DNA from: Clostridium polyendosporum | Lineage (GTDB): Bacteria; Bacillota; Clostridia; Clostridiales; Clostridiaceae | Assembly: GCF_018332455.1 (NCBI RefSeq) | Contig: NZ_BOPZ01000009.1 | Span: 1-64,000, forward strand | Reading direction: 5' to 3' | DNA: 64,000 nt | Part shown: positions 43,481-52,199 of the stretch, one piece after another | Layout: every line of letters begins with the position of its first letter | Numbering within the stretch: position 1 is the stretch's first letter | The notes under the pieces: model-generated | Databases searched by the model: none | What the model saw: only the letters and a program-made list of their open reading frames with translations | What the model was told of the DNA's origin: nothing | Position numbers and translations under genes: made by a program

Positions 43481-44539
43481 TTAGTTCGTGTCATTAAAAC
43501 ACTGCATGTACACATTATTGACTTTATCCAAATAACTTCTAATACTTAAATTTTTATCAACGTAATCTTTAACACCTTCTGAAAGAGTATCATAATATCT
43601 TTCATTAGTTAAAATTTCAATTATCTTATGAATAAACTCCTTATCAGTGTCACATAAGACTCCTCTTGAATTATTTACAATTATTTTATTACCACCTACT
43701 GGCGTTGCAATAACTGGCTTGTTTAAAGACATCGCCTCTAATAATGCCATTGGCAAACCCTCAAACTTAGAAACTGATACCACTACCTTAGTATTCTTTA
43801 ATATATAGAATGGATTTACCATGAATCCACACATATCTACATTATCTTTAAGCTCATTTTTTTCAATATATAATTCACAATCCTGTTTTAAGTCACCATC
43901 GCCAATCATTACAACCTTGATGTTAGGTAAATATTTCTTTGTCTCTTTTATAATACTCAAAAATCTTAAGGGATCTTTTTGATAATTTAACCTCCCAAAT
44001 AATGCGACATCATAACTTTTGTTACACTTACCCATCCTTGATAATTCCTTGATTTTATCACTATCAACAACATTATTAATTGTAATTACTTTATCAAGTA
44101 AATATTTGTTGAATACATCCTGTTCAGTAATTGTAGAAGTACAAGAAATAACTTTTCTAGAACGCATAGACACGTAAAAGTGGATTAATGACAAAGGATT
44201 AATTTTTCTTATCCAATCCGGATCATTATGCAGATGAAAAATAACAGGAATTTTTAAACCTGCAGTTACACTCATACCTGCCATGCGGCAACCATGAGCA
44301 TGTACAAGGTCGGCACCCCACTCACAGGAGGCTCTTGCTATCTCATAAGGTGTCCTGGATTTTATGGGGATAAACTGTACGTTATACATTTTACACGTAT
44401 CAATTATAGGTCCAGGTTGTGAGCAATATGCTGCTTCATATTTATCTGATAAACCTTTAATGATTTGTATTGCAACATTTTCAGCTCCTGAATAACTTCG
44501 GCTTGGAAGAACATGAAGTATCTTAAACTTTTTATACAT
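43481..44539 (-). CDS. Glycosyltransferase family 4, tandem pair member
   Basis: The 352-residue GT-B enzyme has FKILHVLPSRSYSGAENVAI, ADLVHAHGCRMAGMS, ALFGRLNYQKDPLRFLSIIK and the donor site VSKFEGLPMALLEAMSLNKP. It resembles the next gene upstream (44609-45661) in order and spacing of motifs (VHAHGCR/IHAHGYR, KDPLRF in both), so they are likely a second tandem duplication. AAAGGAGG precedes the ATG. Confidence 0.88.
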   Translation of the reverse strand: MYKKFKILHVLPSRSYSGAENVAIQIIKGLSDKYEAAYCSQPGPIIDTCKMYNVQFIPIKSRTPYEIARASCEWGADLVHAHGCRMAGMSVTAGLKIPVIFHLHNDPDWIRKINPLSLIHFYVSMRSRKVISCTSTITEQDVFNKYLLDKVITINNVVDSDKIKELSRMGKCNKSYDVALFGRLNYQKDPLRFLSIIKETKKYLPNIKVVMIGDGDLKQDCELYIEKNELKDNVDMCGFMVNPFYILKNTKVVVSVSKFEGLPMALLEAMSLNKPVIATPVGGNKIIVNNSRGVLCDTDKEFIHKIIEILTNERYYDTLSEGVKDYVDKNLSIRSYLDKVNNVYMQCFNDTN

Positions 44540-44608
44540 ATTATGAATCCTCCTTTGAAGTGTAACTTTGTACTTTTTAGAGGTATTATAACTGTACTTC
44601 TTTGCACA

Positions 44609-45661
44609 TTATTTCATAGATACCTTATAAAGATTTGCTATATTAGACATATATAAATCTATGTTGAAAACATTAGAACTATAACTTAATGCTCCCTGAC
44701 AAATCTCGTTATAATAATTTGAATCATTCAAAACCATTAAAATATGTTTTATAAACTCACTGTCATCCCTACATATAGCTCCTTCTTTATTGCTTATTAC
44801 ATCATTAAGCCCAGAGGTATCAGATGCAAAAACAGGTTTCCCAAGAGATAACGCCTCTAAAGCTACCATAGGCATACCTTCACCTTTTGATGTCATAACA
44901 AGTACTTTAGCTTTTTTTAAAATAGGGAATGGATTGCGCAAATATCCAGTAACCTTTATTGTATCTGATAGATTATTTACTTTAATTTTTTTACAACATT
45001 CCTCAAGCAATTCACCATCACCAATCATTACTGCCCGTACATTTGAGTTTACTTCATGTACTTTTTTCATAATTTCTATAAAACGTAAAGGGTCTTTTCT
45101 ATCAGTAATCCTGCCAATAAATACGAAGTCATATTCATCTTTATACTCACTCTCATTAGCAAGTTTATATATCCTTTTAATGTCAATTACGTTTTGCAAT
45201 AATTCAGCTTTTCCTCTAATAAATGATGAAAAAATAGATTTTTCTAATATACGTCGTTCTACAGCTACAACTCTCTTATATATAGGGCATATCACAGTAT
45301 AGGCTATAGAATCTATGTTTATTCTTGAAAGCCATTCATGATAGTTGTGTAGATGAGATATTATGGGTATACCTGAACAAGCCAAAGCAGAACTAATACT
45401 TGACCTATACCCGTGAGCATGTATCACATCAGGATTAAAACTATTAATAATCGATTTTAAACTTCTAGGGTTACATTGTTCAAACTGAAAATATGGTACT
45501 TGAAATTTACCGATAGTACTGCTAACCTCCTCCACTATGTTTGGAAGTGCTGCATACCCAAAATCATAATTATTATGGAGCCTGCGAATTATCTCCAAAA
45601 TAACTGTTTCACCGCCACCATATACATTGTTATTAATTATATGAAGTATCCTTTTTTTCAT
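44609..45661 (-). CDS. Glycosyltransferase family 4, tandem pair member
   Basis: The 350-residue GT-B enzyme has RILHIINNNVYGGGETVILE, DVIHAHGYRSSISSALACSG, FIGRITDRKDPLRFIEIMKK and donor site TSKGEGMPMVALEALSLGKP. It is the paralogue of 43481-44539. AAGGGAG lies nine bases before the ATG. It is co-directional within the operon, 34 bases after the upstream GT4. Confidence 0.88.
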   Translation of the reverse strand: MKKRILHIINNNVYGGGETVILEIIRRLHNNYDFGYAALPNIVEEVSSTIGKFQVPYFQFEQCNPRSLKSIINSFNPDVIHAHGYRSSISSALACSGIPIISHLHNYHEWLSRINIDSIAYTVICPIYKRVVAVERRILEKSIFSSFIRGKAELLQNVIDIKRIYKLANESEYKDEYDFVFIGRITDRKDPLRFIEIMKKVHEVNSNVRAVMIGDGELLEECCKKIKVNNLSDTIKVTGYLRNPFPILKKAKVLVMTSKGEGMPMVALEALSLGKPVFASDTSGLNDVISNKEGAICRDDSEFIKHILMVLNDSNYYNEICQGALSYSSNVFNIDLYMSNIANLYKVSMK

Positions 45662-45694
45662 TTAGACAACTCCCTTTAACAACATTTATACCAA

Positions 45695-46831
45695 TTACAT
45701 CCCGCCCATAAATTTAATATATAAATTAGTCATTTCATTCATTACACTGTTAATATCATAAGTATCTAAAATATACTCTCGAGCATTCTTTTCTATAGAT
45801 TTTATTAGATCCCTAGATCTTTTTAAATTTATAATATATTCACTCATCAAATATGTGGAATTATTTGAAACTAACCATCCATTTAAACCATCTACAACTA
45901 ATTCCCTATGACCTCTATTGTTAGTAGCAATAACAGGTTTCCCACAGGCCATTGCTTCCATTATGTTGACAGGTAATCCTTCTCTAAGACTACTGGCAAC
46001 TGCAACATCACTCATCTTTGAAATTTCATCAACATCTTTTCTAAAACCTAGAAAATCAACAATATCATCAATATTTAATTCTTTTGTCAGAGATTTATAG
46101 AAATTCATTAAATTACCTTCACCAACCAACAAAAGATGTACGTTAGGGATTTCTTTTCTAACTTTTGATATAACTTTAATCAGTAATTGCTGATTTTTAT
46201 TTTTATTTAGTTCAGCAACATAATAAAGCAAGAAGTCATCCGTTTTATATCCATGTTTTTCTCTTAACATATCCTGCTCACTCTTACTTACAGGTTTGAA
46301 TTTTTCTGTATCGACCCCAACTCCATGAATACGTTCTATTTTTTTAGCTCTAAAATGATGATTTACTGCAAGATTATAATCTTCATTATTTATAGTTATA
46401 AGACAATCAGTATACCGTGCTAACCATCTTTCTAAAGGATAATAGAGTATCCAATTTAATAAAGGTGCTCCTTTACAAAAGTGAAAGCCATGGGCTGTAT
46501 AAAAAACCTTTGTCCCTTTATTTCTAGCTGCTTTTGCAGCAAGTCTAGCTAATACACCACCCATAGGAGTATGGCAATGAATTATACTATATTGATTGTT
46601 GTAAATAATTTTCTTAATTTCTTTACATGCTTTAAAATTACTTAAGTTAAGTGGTGAACGTTCTATTGGTATATTATATTTCTTATCACAATAGGGTAGA
46701 TCTATATCGCCCTTCGCAGCAACATGAACTTCCCAACCTTGTTCTTGAAACCATTTCATATATGGCAGATGAAATGCCATAAAATGATTATCTACAGTTG
46801 CACAGTACAAGATTTTTTTAGACACATTCAT
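45695..46831 (-). CDS. Glycosyltransferase family 4 (EpsD-like)
   Basis: This GT-B enzyme of about 378 residues has KILYCATVDNHFMAFHLPYM, IHCHTPMGGVLARLAAKAAR, FYTAHGFHFCKGAPLLNWIL and donor motif SSLREGLPVNIMEAMACGKP. The CHTPMGG and YTAHGFHF pattern is typical of EpsD/CapJ-type transferases that act early, right after the initiating sugar phosphate transferase. Start choice is uncertain: ATG at 46831 or GTG at 46825, the latter being better spaced from AGAGG. A long palindromic repeat separates it from the HAD gene upstream. Confidence 0.88.
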   Translation of the reverse strand: MNVSKKILYCATVDNHFMAFHLPYMKWFQEQGWEVHVAAKGDIDLPYCDKKYNIPIERSPLNLSNFKACKEIKKIIYNNQYSIIHCHTPMGGVLARLAAKAARNKGTKVFYTAHGFHFCKGAPLLNWILYYPLERWLARYTDCLITINNEDYNLAVNHHFRAKKIERIHGVGVDTEKFKPVSKSEQDMLREKHGYKTDDFLLYYVAELNKNKNQQLLIKVISKVRKEIPNVHLLLVGEGNLMNFYKSLTKELNIDDIVDFLGFRKDVDEISKMSDVAVASSLREGLPVNIMEAMACGKPVIATNNRGHRELVVDGLNGWLVSNNSTYLMSEYIINLKRSRDLIKSIEKNAREYILDTYDINSVMNEMTNLYIKFMGGM

Positions 46832-46885
46832 CACCTCTTTCTTAAATAATTTTTATATTACAAATTAACAATATTCTTTAAATTG

Positions 46886-47053
46886 TATAGATATATAACC
46901 TCATAACTTAATCGACAATTCAGCAAAAAGAATTTCATATCGAGGCTATATGCTGCCATTTCACGAAGTGAAATCTGGCTCAAAATTAATAGGCTCGATG
47001 CCTATTAATTTTTATTTAATATAAATTCATTAGGATTGAATTTGTTTATCTTT
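46886..47053 (-). repeat. Palindromic repeat, long form, overlapping the 3' end of a gene
   Basis: On the minus strand it begins TAAAGATAAACAAATTCAAT, contains AATAGGCATCGAGCCTATTA, AGCCAGATTTCACTTCGTGA and the ATAGCCTCGATATGAAATTC core, and ends near GTTATGAGGTTATATATCTA. Its first 24 bases encode the last seven codons and the TAA of the HAD gene at 47030-47725. Confidence 0.8.
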
Positions 47054-47725
47054 ATTAATTATCCTTTTTAAATCTATCAAAGTATTAATATTATATTTTG
47101 CATAATATAACTCATCTTTAACTGTATCAATATATATGCCATCTTCTCTTTTAATAAGCACCGTTAATACACCTAACCTATTAGCTGTAATAAAGTCTTT
47201 CTCAACATTGTCACCAACATAAATAATCTCATTAAAATTTACACCTAATTTCTCAGACATTAGTTTATATGGTTTCTCTGATGGCTTCCAAAAATCTTTA
47301 CCTAATTCATCAGTAATGATAATGTAGTTAAAATAGTCTTTAATTTTTATTGCATCTATTTTTCTTGTTTGTGTTTCTTTATATCCATCAGTTATAATTC
47401 CTAGTTTAAGACCTGTTTGTTTTAGGTACTTAATTATTGGAATAACATCATCATATAAATCAATAATAGGATTATGCTTTCTATAAGTTGTAATCAATTC
47501 ATCAATATATTTAATATCATATTTTATTTTTAATTCATCTAGAGTTTTATTAAAAAGCATTTTTGAAGAAGTAGTAAAAATTTGATTCATTTTTTCAAGA
47601 ACTTCTTGTTGTGTAATAAAAAAATCCGTGCTTATCTTCCTTGCAACTGTCCTGAAACCGCTTAATACATATTGTTTTTCAGAAATTAACGTATCATCTA
47701 AATCAAAGACAACAGCTTTAATCAT
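47030..47725 (-). CDS. HAD-superfamily phosphatase of the amino-sugar segment
   Basis: The 231-residue HAD subfamily I enzyme has nucleophile motif VVFDLDDTLISE (Asp8, Asp10), motif II LGIITDGYKE, Lys in DFWKPSEKPY and motif IV YVGDNVEKDF. Its ATG overlaps the stop of the ATP-grasp gene by four bases (ATGA), so the two are tightly coupled and probably act in sequence. The last residues, KDKQIQS, are encoded by the end of a palindromic repeat, so the original C terminus has been replaced or extended. Its substrate may be a phosphorylated intermediate of sugar modification. Confidence 0.88.
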   Translation of the reverse strand: MIKAVVFDLDDTLISEKQYVLSGFRTVARKISTDFFITQQEVLEKMNQIFTTSSKMLFNKTLDELKIKYDIKYIDELITTYRKHNPIIDLYDDVIPIIKYLKQTGLKLGIITDGYKETQTRKIDAIKIKDYFNYIIITDELGKDFWKPSEKPYKLMSEKLGVNFNEIIYVGDNVEKDFITANRLGVLTVLIKREDGIYIDTVKDELYYAKYNINTLIDLKRIINKDKQIQS

Positions 47726-48702
47726 AATACCGACATCCCAAAACTATCTAAAAATATTGAGTTGTCAAATCTTAGACATATAATGTTATCTTCATAGTCT
47801 TCATTGTAATAAAGTTTTTCTCCACTTAAAATCTTGTAAAGATTCATTGATGAATTAGCACCTACTTTAATACTCATTGGAGCTCCACCTCCAAATCGTG
47901 GATTAATTTCGATGAATTTTATTCCAGTTTCAGTTTTTATGCATTGTATTGTTATTTGACCTATAGGTTTTAAAACAGACAAAAGTCTTTTAACTTCCTC
48001 TATGATTTCTCTATCTTTACTTATTAGTCCCTTTAAAACTTCACCACTTCTAACAGCTAACCTTTTTCTAGGAACTATTGTTATTGGATTACCTTCAAAA
48101 TCAAGAAATGCATCAACTGTAAATTCTTCACCTTGTATAAATTCTTGAATAATAGGATTTTGTACATAATCTATAAAAAATTCTAATTCCTTTTTAGAAT
48201 TTATCTTAAATGCATTTATACTTGAACTTCCATTAACAGGCTTAATAAATAGCGGAAACTTATAATTATTTTCTTTTATATCTTCTTTTGTTATTAACTT
48301 TGGAGCTCCAAATTTATTTTCTTCAAAAAATTTATTAGTGTTAAATTTATTTCTGCAAACATTTATAACATTAATATCAGAAATAAGTACTTTTGCATCT
48401 GTATCTCTCTCTATTCTCATTTTATTTTCCGCAATTACTAAAAGCTCAGTATCTATTGTTGGTATAATTAGTTTTATATCTTCTTTTCTACATATATTTA
48501 TTAAACTATCAACATAATTTTTTTCTTCAATTCTAGGGATTATATAATATTTATCTGCAAAATAAATTGCAGGTGCTGTATTCGATATATCTACTGCTAT
48601 TATCTTACTTTCTGTATCAATAGCTTTAGCTGCTTCTTTAAAACACTTTATTAGCTCAACTCTTCTTCCCGCACTTAAAATTAATGTGTTACAAATAGCC
48701 AT
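47722..48702 (-). CDS. ATP-grasp ligase (carbamoyl-phosphate-synthase-like) of the amino-sugar segment
   Basis: The 326-residue protein has a PreATP-grasp Rossmann-like N terminus (ICNTLILSAGRRVELIKCFK), then an ATP-grasp core: FPLFIKPVNGSSSINAFKIN, IIQEFIQGEEFTVDAFLDFE and the metal site KFIEINPRFGGGAPMSIKVG. Such ligases join a carboxylate to an amine or similar nucleophile through an acyl phosphate. ATG at 48702 is used (GGGGAG six bases upstream); an in-frame start further up at 48741 would overlap the upstream gene. Placed after an aminotransferase and a PglC-type transferase, it may acylate the amino sugar with an amino acid. This is inference. Confidence 0.85.
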   Translation of the reverse strand: MAICNTLILSAGRRVELIKCFKEAAKAIDTESKIIAVDISNTAPAIYFADKYYIIPRIEEKNYVDSLINICRKEDIKLIIPTIDTELLVIAENKMRIERDTDAKVLISDINVINVCRNKFNTNKFFEENKFGAPKLITKEDIKENNYKFPLFIKPVNGSSSINAFKINSKKELEFFIDYVQNPIIQEFIQGEEFTVDAFLDFEGNPITIVPRKRLAVRSGEVLKGLISKDREIIEEVKRLLSVLKPIGQITIQCIKTETGIKFIEINPRFGGGAPMSIKVGANSSMNLYKILSGEKLYYNEDYEDNIICLRFDNSIFLDSFGMSVL

Positions 48703-48719
48703 TCCAAACTCCCCTAAAT

Positions 48720-49319
48720 TTAGTTTTTTCCATTGAACCATTCCATCGTAACATTTCCGTCTTGGCTTATTCCTTCCCTTTTAAAGACTTTAACTATGGT
48801 GATAAAGAATATCTTAATATCTAATCTCAATGACCAATTATCTACATACCAAACATCTAATTCAAACTTTTCTGCCCATGATATTGAGTTTCTTCCATTT
48901 ATTTGTGCCCATCCTGTAATTCCAGGTCTTACTTCATGTCTTCTTATCTGACTTTCATTATATAAAGGTAGATACTCAACTAATAAAGGTCTTGGTCCTA
49001 CTATACTCATATCCCCCTTTAGTACATTAAAAAACTCTGGAAGCTCATCCAAACTTGAACTTCTTAAAAACTTACCAAAGGATGTGAGTCTTTCTTCATC
49101 AGAAAGTAGAGCACCATTTTTATCAGTGATATTAAGCATCGTCCTAAATTTTATCATCCTAAAAATTTTATTATTTTGACCTATTCTTTCCTGAGTGAAA
49201 AAAATAGGTCTACCTAATTTAAATAAAATGAGTATTGATATAACTAAATAAACAGGTAATAAGCATATGACTGCTATTAGACTTAAAAATATATCTAATA
49301 ATCTTTTAATAATCATCAT
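48720..49319 (-). CDS. Initiating sugar-phosphate transferase (PglC/EpsL-like)
   Basis: The 199-residue enzyme is a small monotopic phosphoglycosyl transferase. One re-entrant hydrophobic segment lies at about 8-30, followed by [40 protein letters not shown] (catalytic Asp-Glu dyad), [13 protein letters not shown] and [19 protein letters not shown]. The short form acts like PglC, moving a diaminosugar phosphate onto undecaprenyl phosphate. It should start the glycan of this locus. GGTGGAG precedes the ATG pair at 49319/49316. Confidence 0.92.
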   Translation of the reverse strand: MMIIKRLLDIFLSLIAVICLLPVYLVISILILFKLGRPIFFTQERIGQNNKIFRMIKFRTMLNITDKNGALLSDEERLTSFGKFLRSSSLDELPEFFNVLKGDMSIVGPRPLLVEYLPLYNESQIRRHEVRPGITGWAQINGRNSISWAEKFELDVWYVDNWSLRLDIKIFFITIVKVFKREGISQDGNVTMEWFNGKN

Positions 49320-49335
49320 TCATCTCCACCATATA

Positions 49336-50481
49336 TTAATTAAAGAGCTGCTTGATTATTGATATAACTTTATTAATCTCTTCATCAGTCATCTTAGTGT
49401 CTGATGGCAAACAAACTCCTCTATTAAATATGTCTTCTGCTATGCTTGCTTCTCCATCATTATGAGAGTAAAATCTATATTTCTGATAATATGGTTGAAT
49501 ATGCATAGGCTTCCAAATAGGTCTTGATTCAATATTTTCTTTATCAAGTGCTAAAATTATATCTATTGGTTTTACGTTACTTTCTTCTTTTACAGTAATA
49601 GCTGAAAGCCAATAGTTTGGATCGCCATACCCACAGATAGGTATCATTTCTATTTCTTCAATATCATTAAACGCTTTTTGATAATCATTAAATATCTTTT
49701 TCTTTTGGCATATTCGTTCCTTAAGAACTATAAGTTGTCCTCTTCCTATACCGGCTAAAACATTACTAATTCTGTAATTGTAGCCTAGTTCGCTATGCTG
49801 ATAGTGTCTTGCTTCGTCTCTTGCTTGAGTAGCCCAAAATCTTATCTTATCTATGGCATCCTCGTCATTAGACACTAACATACCTCCACCTGAGGTAGTT
49901 ATTATTTTATTTCCATTAAATGAATATATACCGAATCTTCCTAATGTTCCACTGCATATCCCCTTGTAGGTTGCTCCTAGTGATTCTGCTGCATCTTCAA
50001 TTATTGGAACTTTAAATATTTCACATATTTCTCTTAATCCATCAACATCTGCACTTTGACCATAAAGATTAACAACTATCACTGCCTTTGGAAGCTTTCC
50101 TTCCTTCTTACAATCTATAAATGCTTTTAAAAGTGCCTTAGGGGACATATTCCAGCTTTCAGGCTCAGAATCAATAAAAACAGGTGTTGCTCCTTCATAT
50201 ATAATTGGATTACAGCTTGCTGCAAAAGTAAGAGAAGAACAAAATACTACATCTCCTCTTCTTATACCTAGATATTTTAGTGCCATATGAATAGCTGCTG
50301 TTCCTGATGAAAGTGCTACTGCCGCTTTTACTCCTACTAATTCTGTAATTTCTTTCTCAAAAGCATCAACATTTGGTCCTAGGGGAGCTATCCAGTTTGA
50401 ATTAAAAGCCTCTCTTATAAATTGTTCTTCTAATCCACACATATGTGGAGAAGATAAATAAATTCTTTTACTGTTAGACAT
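49336..50481 (-). CDS. DegT/DnrJ/EryC1 sugar aminotransferase (PglE-like)
   Basis: The 381-residue PLP enzyme has SSGTAAIHMALKYLGIRRGD, IIEDAAESLGATYKG and the PLP Lys in YSFNGNKIITTSGGGML. It converts a 4-keto sugar nucleotide, here most likely the product of the dehydratase at 52200-54119, to the 4-amino sugar, as in the bacillosamine pathway. GAGGTGATGTT precedes the ATG. It lies directly upstream of the PglC-type gene, 17 bases away. No PglD-type N-acetyltransferase follows; an ATP-grasp gene stands in its place. Confidence 0.92.
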   Translation of the reverse strand: MSNSKRIYLSSPHMCGLEEQFIREAFNSNWIAPLGPNVDAFEKEITELVGVKAAVALSSGTAAIHMALKYLGIRRGDVVFCSSLTFAASCNPIIYEGATPVFIDSEPESWNMSPKALLKAFIDCKKEGKLPKAVIVVNLYGQSADVDGLREICEIFKVPIIEDAAESLGATYKGICSGTLGRFGIYSFNGNKIITTSGGGMLVSNDEDAIDKIRFWATQARDEARHYQHSELGYNYRISNVLAGIGRGQLIVLKERICQKKKIFNDYQKAFNDIEEIEMIPICGYGDPNYWLSAITVKEESNVKPIDIILALDKENIESRPIWKPMHIQPYYQKYRFYSHNDGEASIAEDIFNRGVCLPSDTKMTDEEINKVISIIKQLFN

Positions 50482-50652
50482 AACATCACCTCAAGCTTAA
50501 CTAATATAATTAACTGATAGAGACAACATTTCTATTTACAGTATAATTTTCTTTTTCAATCTTCTAATAAGCTAACCACATAAATAATAACCTCATAGAT
50601 TACACTTATATTTCTGTAGGATATTTAACTCAAATTCCATATTTCTTTATAT

Positions 50653-52065
50653 CTATTTATTGATTTTACATTTTATCTTTTTAATAAACCTACTAAATAC
50701 ATTTTTTTCAACTCTTTCATAATTACTTCCATAATTATCACCAGTAGAATCTTTAATCTTATTTAATAAAACTCCAAGTATTCTTCCATTTGCATACTGG
50801 ATGAGTTCTTTAGCTTTTATTGTGTCTTTTCTTACTGCTTCACCAGAAGAAACTACAAGAAGATAACCATCTACAAACTGTGAGAGAACCTGAGCATCTG
50901 TCACTATGCCTACTGGAGGCGTATCAAGTATAATATAATCGAATTCACCTTTAAGTACCTCCATAAATTCCTTCATCTTTATAGAAGAAAGAAGTTCTGA
51001 TGAATTAGGAGGCTTAACTCCTGCAGTTAGAATAAACAGGTTTTCTATTTCACTTTTATGCACAGCATCCATCCAATTTACCTCTCCAAGAAGGATGTTA
51101 GTCAACCCTATCTCATTAGAAAAATTAAATACTTCGTGAATATTTGATTTTCTCAAATTGCAGTCAATCAAAAGTGTCTTTTTACCATTAAGGGCCATCA
51201 GCACTGATAGCATTGATGCTGTTGCAGTTTTCCCTTCATCAGGTTTTCCACTAGTTACTACAATAGATCTTACATCCTTATAAATTGAAGTAAAATATAT
51301 ATTTGTTCTTAATGTTCTATATGCTTCCATAACAGAGTAATTCAACTTTGATAAAAACTCTAAACCAATATTATGAATTTTTTTCCTTTCCTTAGGTATT
51401 TCTCCAATTACTAAAAGTTTTAGATATTTTTCAATATCTTCTTTACTCTTTAAAGTATTATCCAAAAATTCTAATGCAAATATTATTAAAAGAGAAATCA
51501 TGATGCCTCCAAAAAGTCCTAAAACAATGTACAGCTTCTTACTTGAAGATATAACCAATTGAGGCTGTTTTACTTTTTCCATTATCTTAATGTTACAGGT
51601 TGGATAAATGCTCTTTGCTTCCTCTATAAATGCTTTAGTAAAAGCATTTAATATATTTACAGCATCTTGAGAGTTTGTCCAATTCAGTTGTAAATCCATA
51701 AACTGAGTTCCTTGTTGTGGTATAACTATTATGGAATTTTTAAGTAACTCTGGTGAAACATTCAACTTTAAGATCTTTATAGTTTTCTCCGATACAACAG
51801 TAGTTTTAGCTATGGCACTATAGGTAGCCATAAACTCTTCATATGTTCTCACATCATCAATACGAAATTTTGTTCCTTCTTTATCTATAGAATTTCCTAT
51901 TATTACACTAGTTTCTACTTTATATAAAGGTTTGATTCTAGAATTACTATAATATATTGATAGCAACAATACTGGAATGGTTATAAATATAACTATATAG
52001 AATCTCTTTCTTATTGTCCTTAAAACATCTTTAAGCTCAATATCAACTACATGTTCTTCGCCCAA
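50653..52065 (-). CDS. Chain-length determinant fused to BY-kinase domain (Wzz/CpsD fusion)
   Basis: The 470-residue protein has a Wzz-type N-terminal half with membrane helices near 19-38 and 176-198 and an extracytoplasmic coiled region. An ATPase domain follows with Walker A VTSGKPDEGKTATA, Walker A' LLIDCNLRKS and Walker B YIILDTPPVG. Walker A' normally reads DxD; here the second Asp is Asn. The C-terminal tail (GDNYGSNYERVEKN) has only two Tyr instead of the usual cluster. It would control polymer length, but regulation by autophosphorylation may be weak or lost. TTG at 52065 follows GGGAGGAG at good spacing. Confidence 0.88.
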   Translation of the reverse strand: MGEEHVVDIELKDVLRTIRKRFYIVIFITIPVLLLSIYYSNSRIKPLYKVETSVIIGNSIDKEGTKFRIDDVRTYEEFMATYSAIAKTTVVSEKTIKILKLNVSPELLKNSIIVIPQQGTQFMDLQLNWTNSQDAVNILNAFTKAFIEEAKSIYPTCNIKIMEKVKQPQLVISSSKKLYIVLGLFGGIMISLLIIFALEFLDNTLKSKEDIEKYLKLLVIGEIPKERKKIHNIGLEFLSKLNYSVMEAYRTLRTNIYFTSIYKDVRSIVVTSGKPDEGKTATASMLSVLMALNGKKTLLIDCNLRKSNIHEVFNFSNEIGLTNILLGEVNWMDAVHKSEIENLFILTAGVKPPNSSELLSSIKMKEFMEVLKGEFDYIILDTPPVGIVTDAQVLSQFVDGYLLVVSSGEAVRKDTIKAKELIQYANGRILGVLLNKIKDSTGDNYGSNYERVEKNVFSRFIKKIKCKINK

Positions 52066-52107
52066 TCTTCTCTCCTCCCACTACTATTTAAATTAGTCTC
52101 TGTTATG

Positions 52108-52162
52108 GATAGATACACAACTTCATAACTAAAATTTATTAAGGATTGAAGTTGTGTAGCTT
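52108..52162 (+). repeat. Palindromic repeat, short form, inside the polysaccharide locus
   Basis: ATAGATACACAACTTCATAA and TAAGGATTGAAGTTGTGTAG are near-perfect inverted ends around a short A/T loop, between the dehydratase and kinase genes. As a hairpin it could influence passage of RNA polymerase between them. Confidence 0.75.
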
Positions 52163-52199
52163 ACTACTATTACTTAGTTTATTAGTATCCACATAATAT

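Noticed and set aside
44790-45302. 170-codon plus-strand frame inside a GT4 gene
   Set aside because: It is a shadow of the GT4 coding strand with no ribosome site or recognisable motif.
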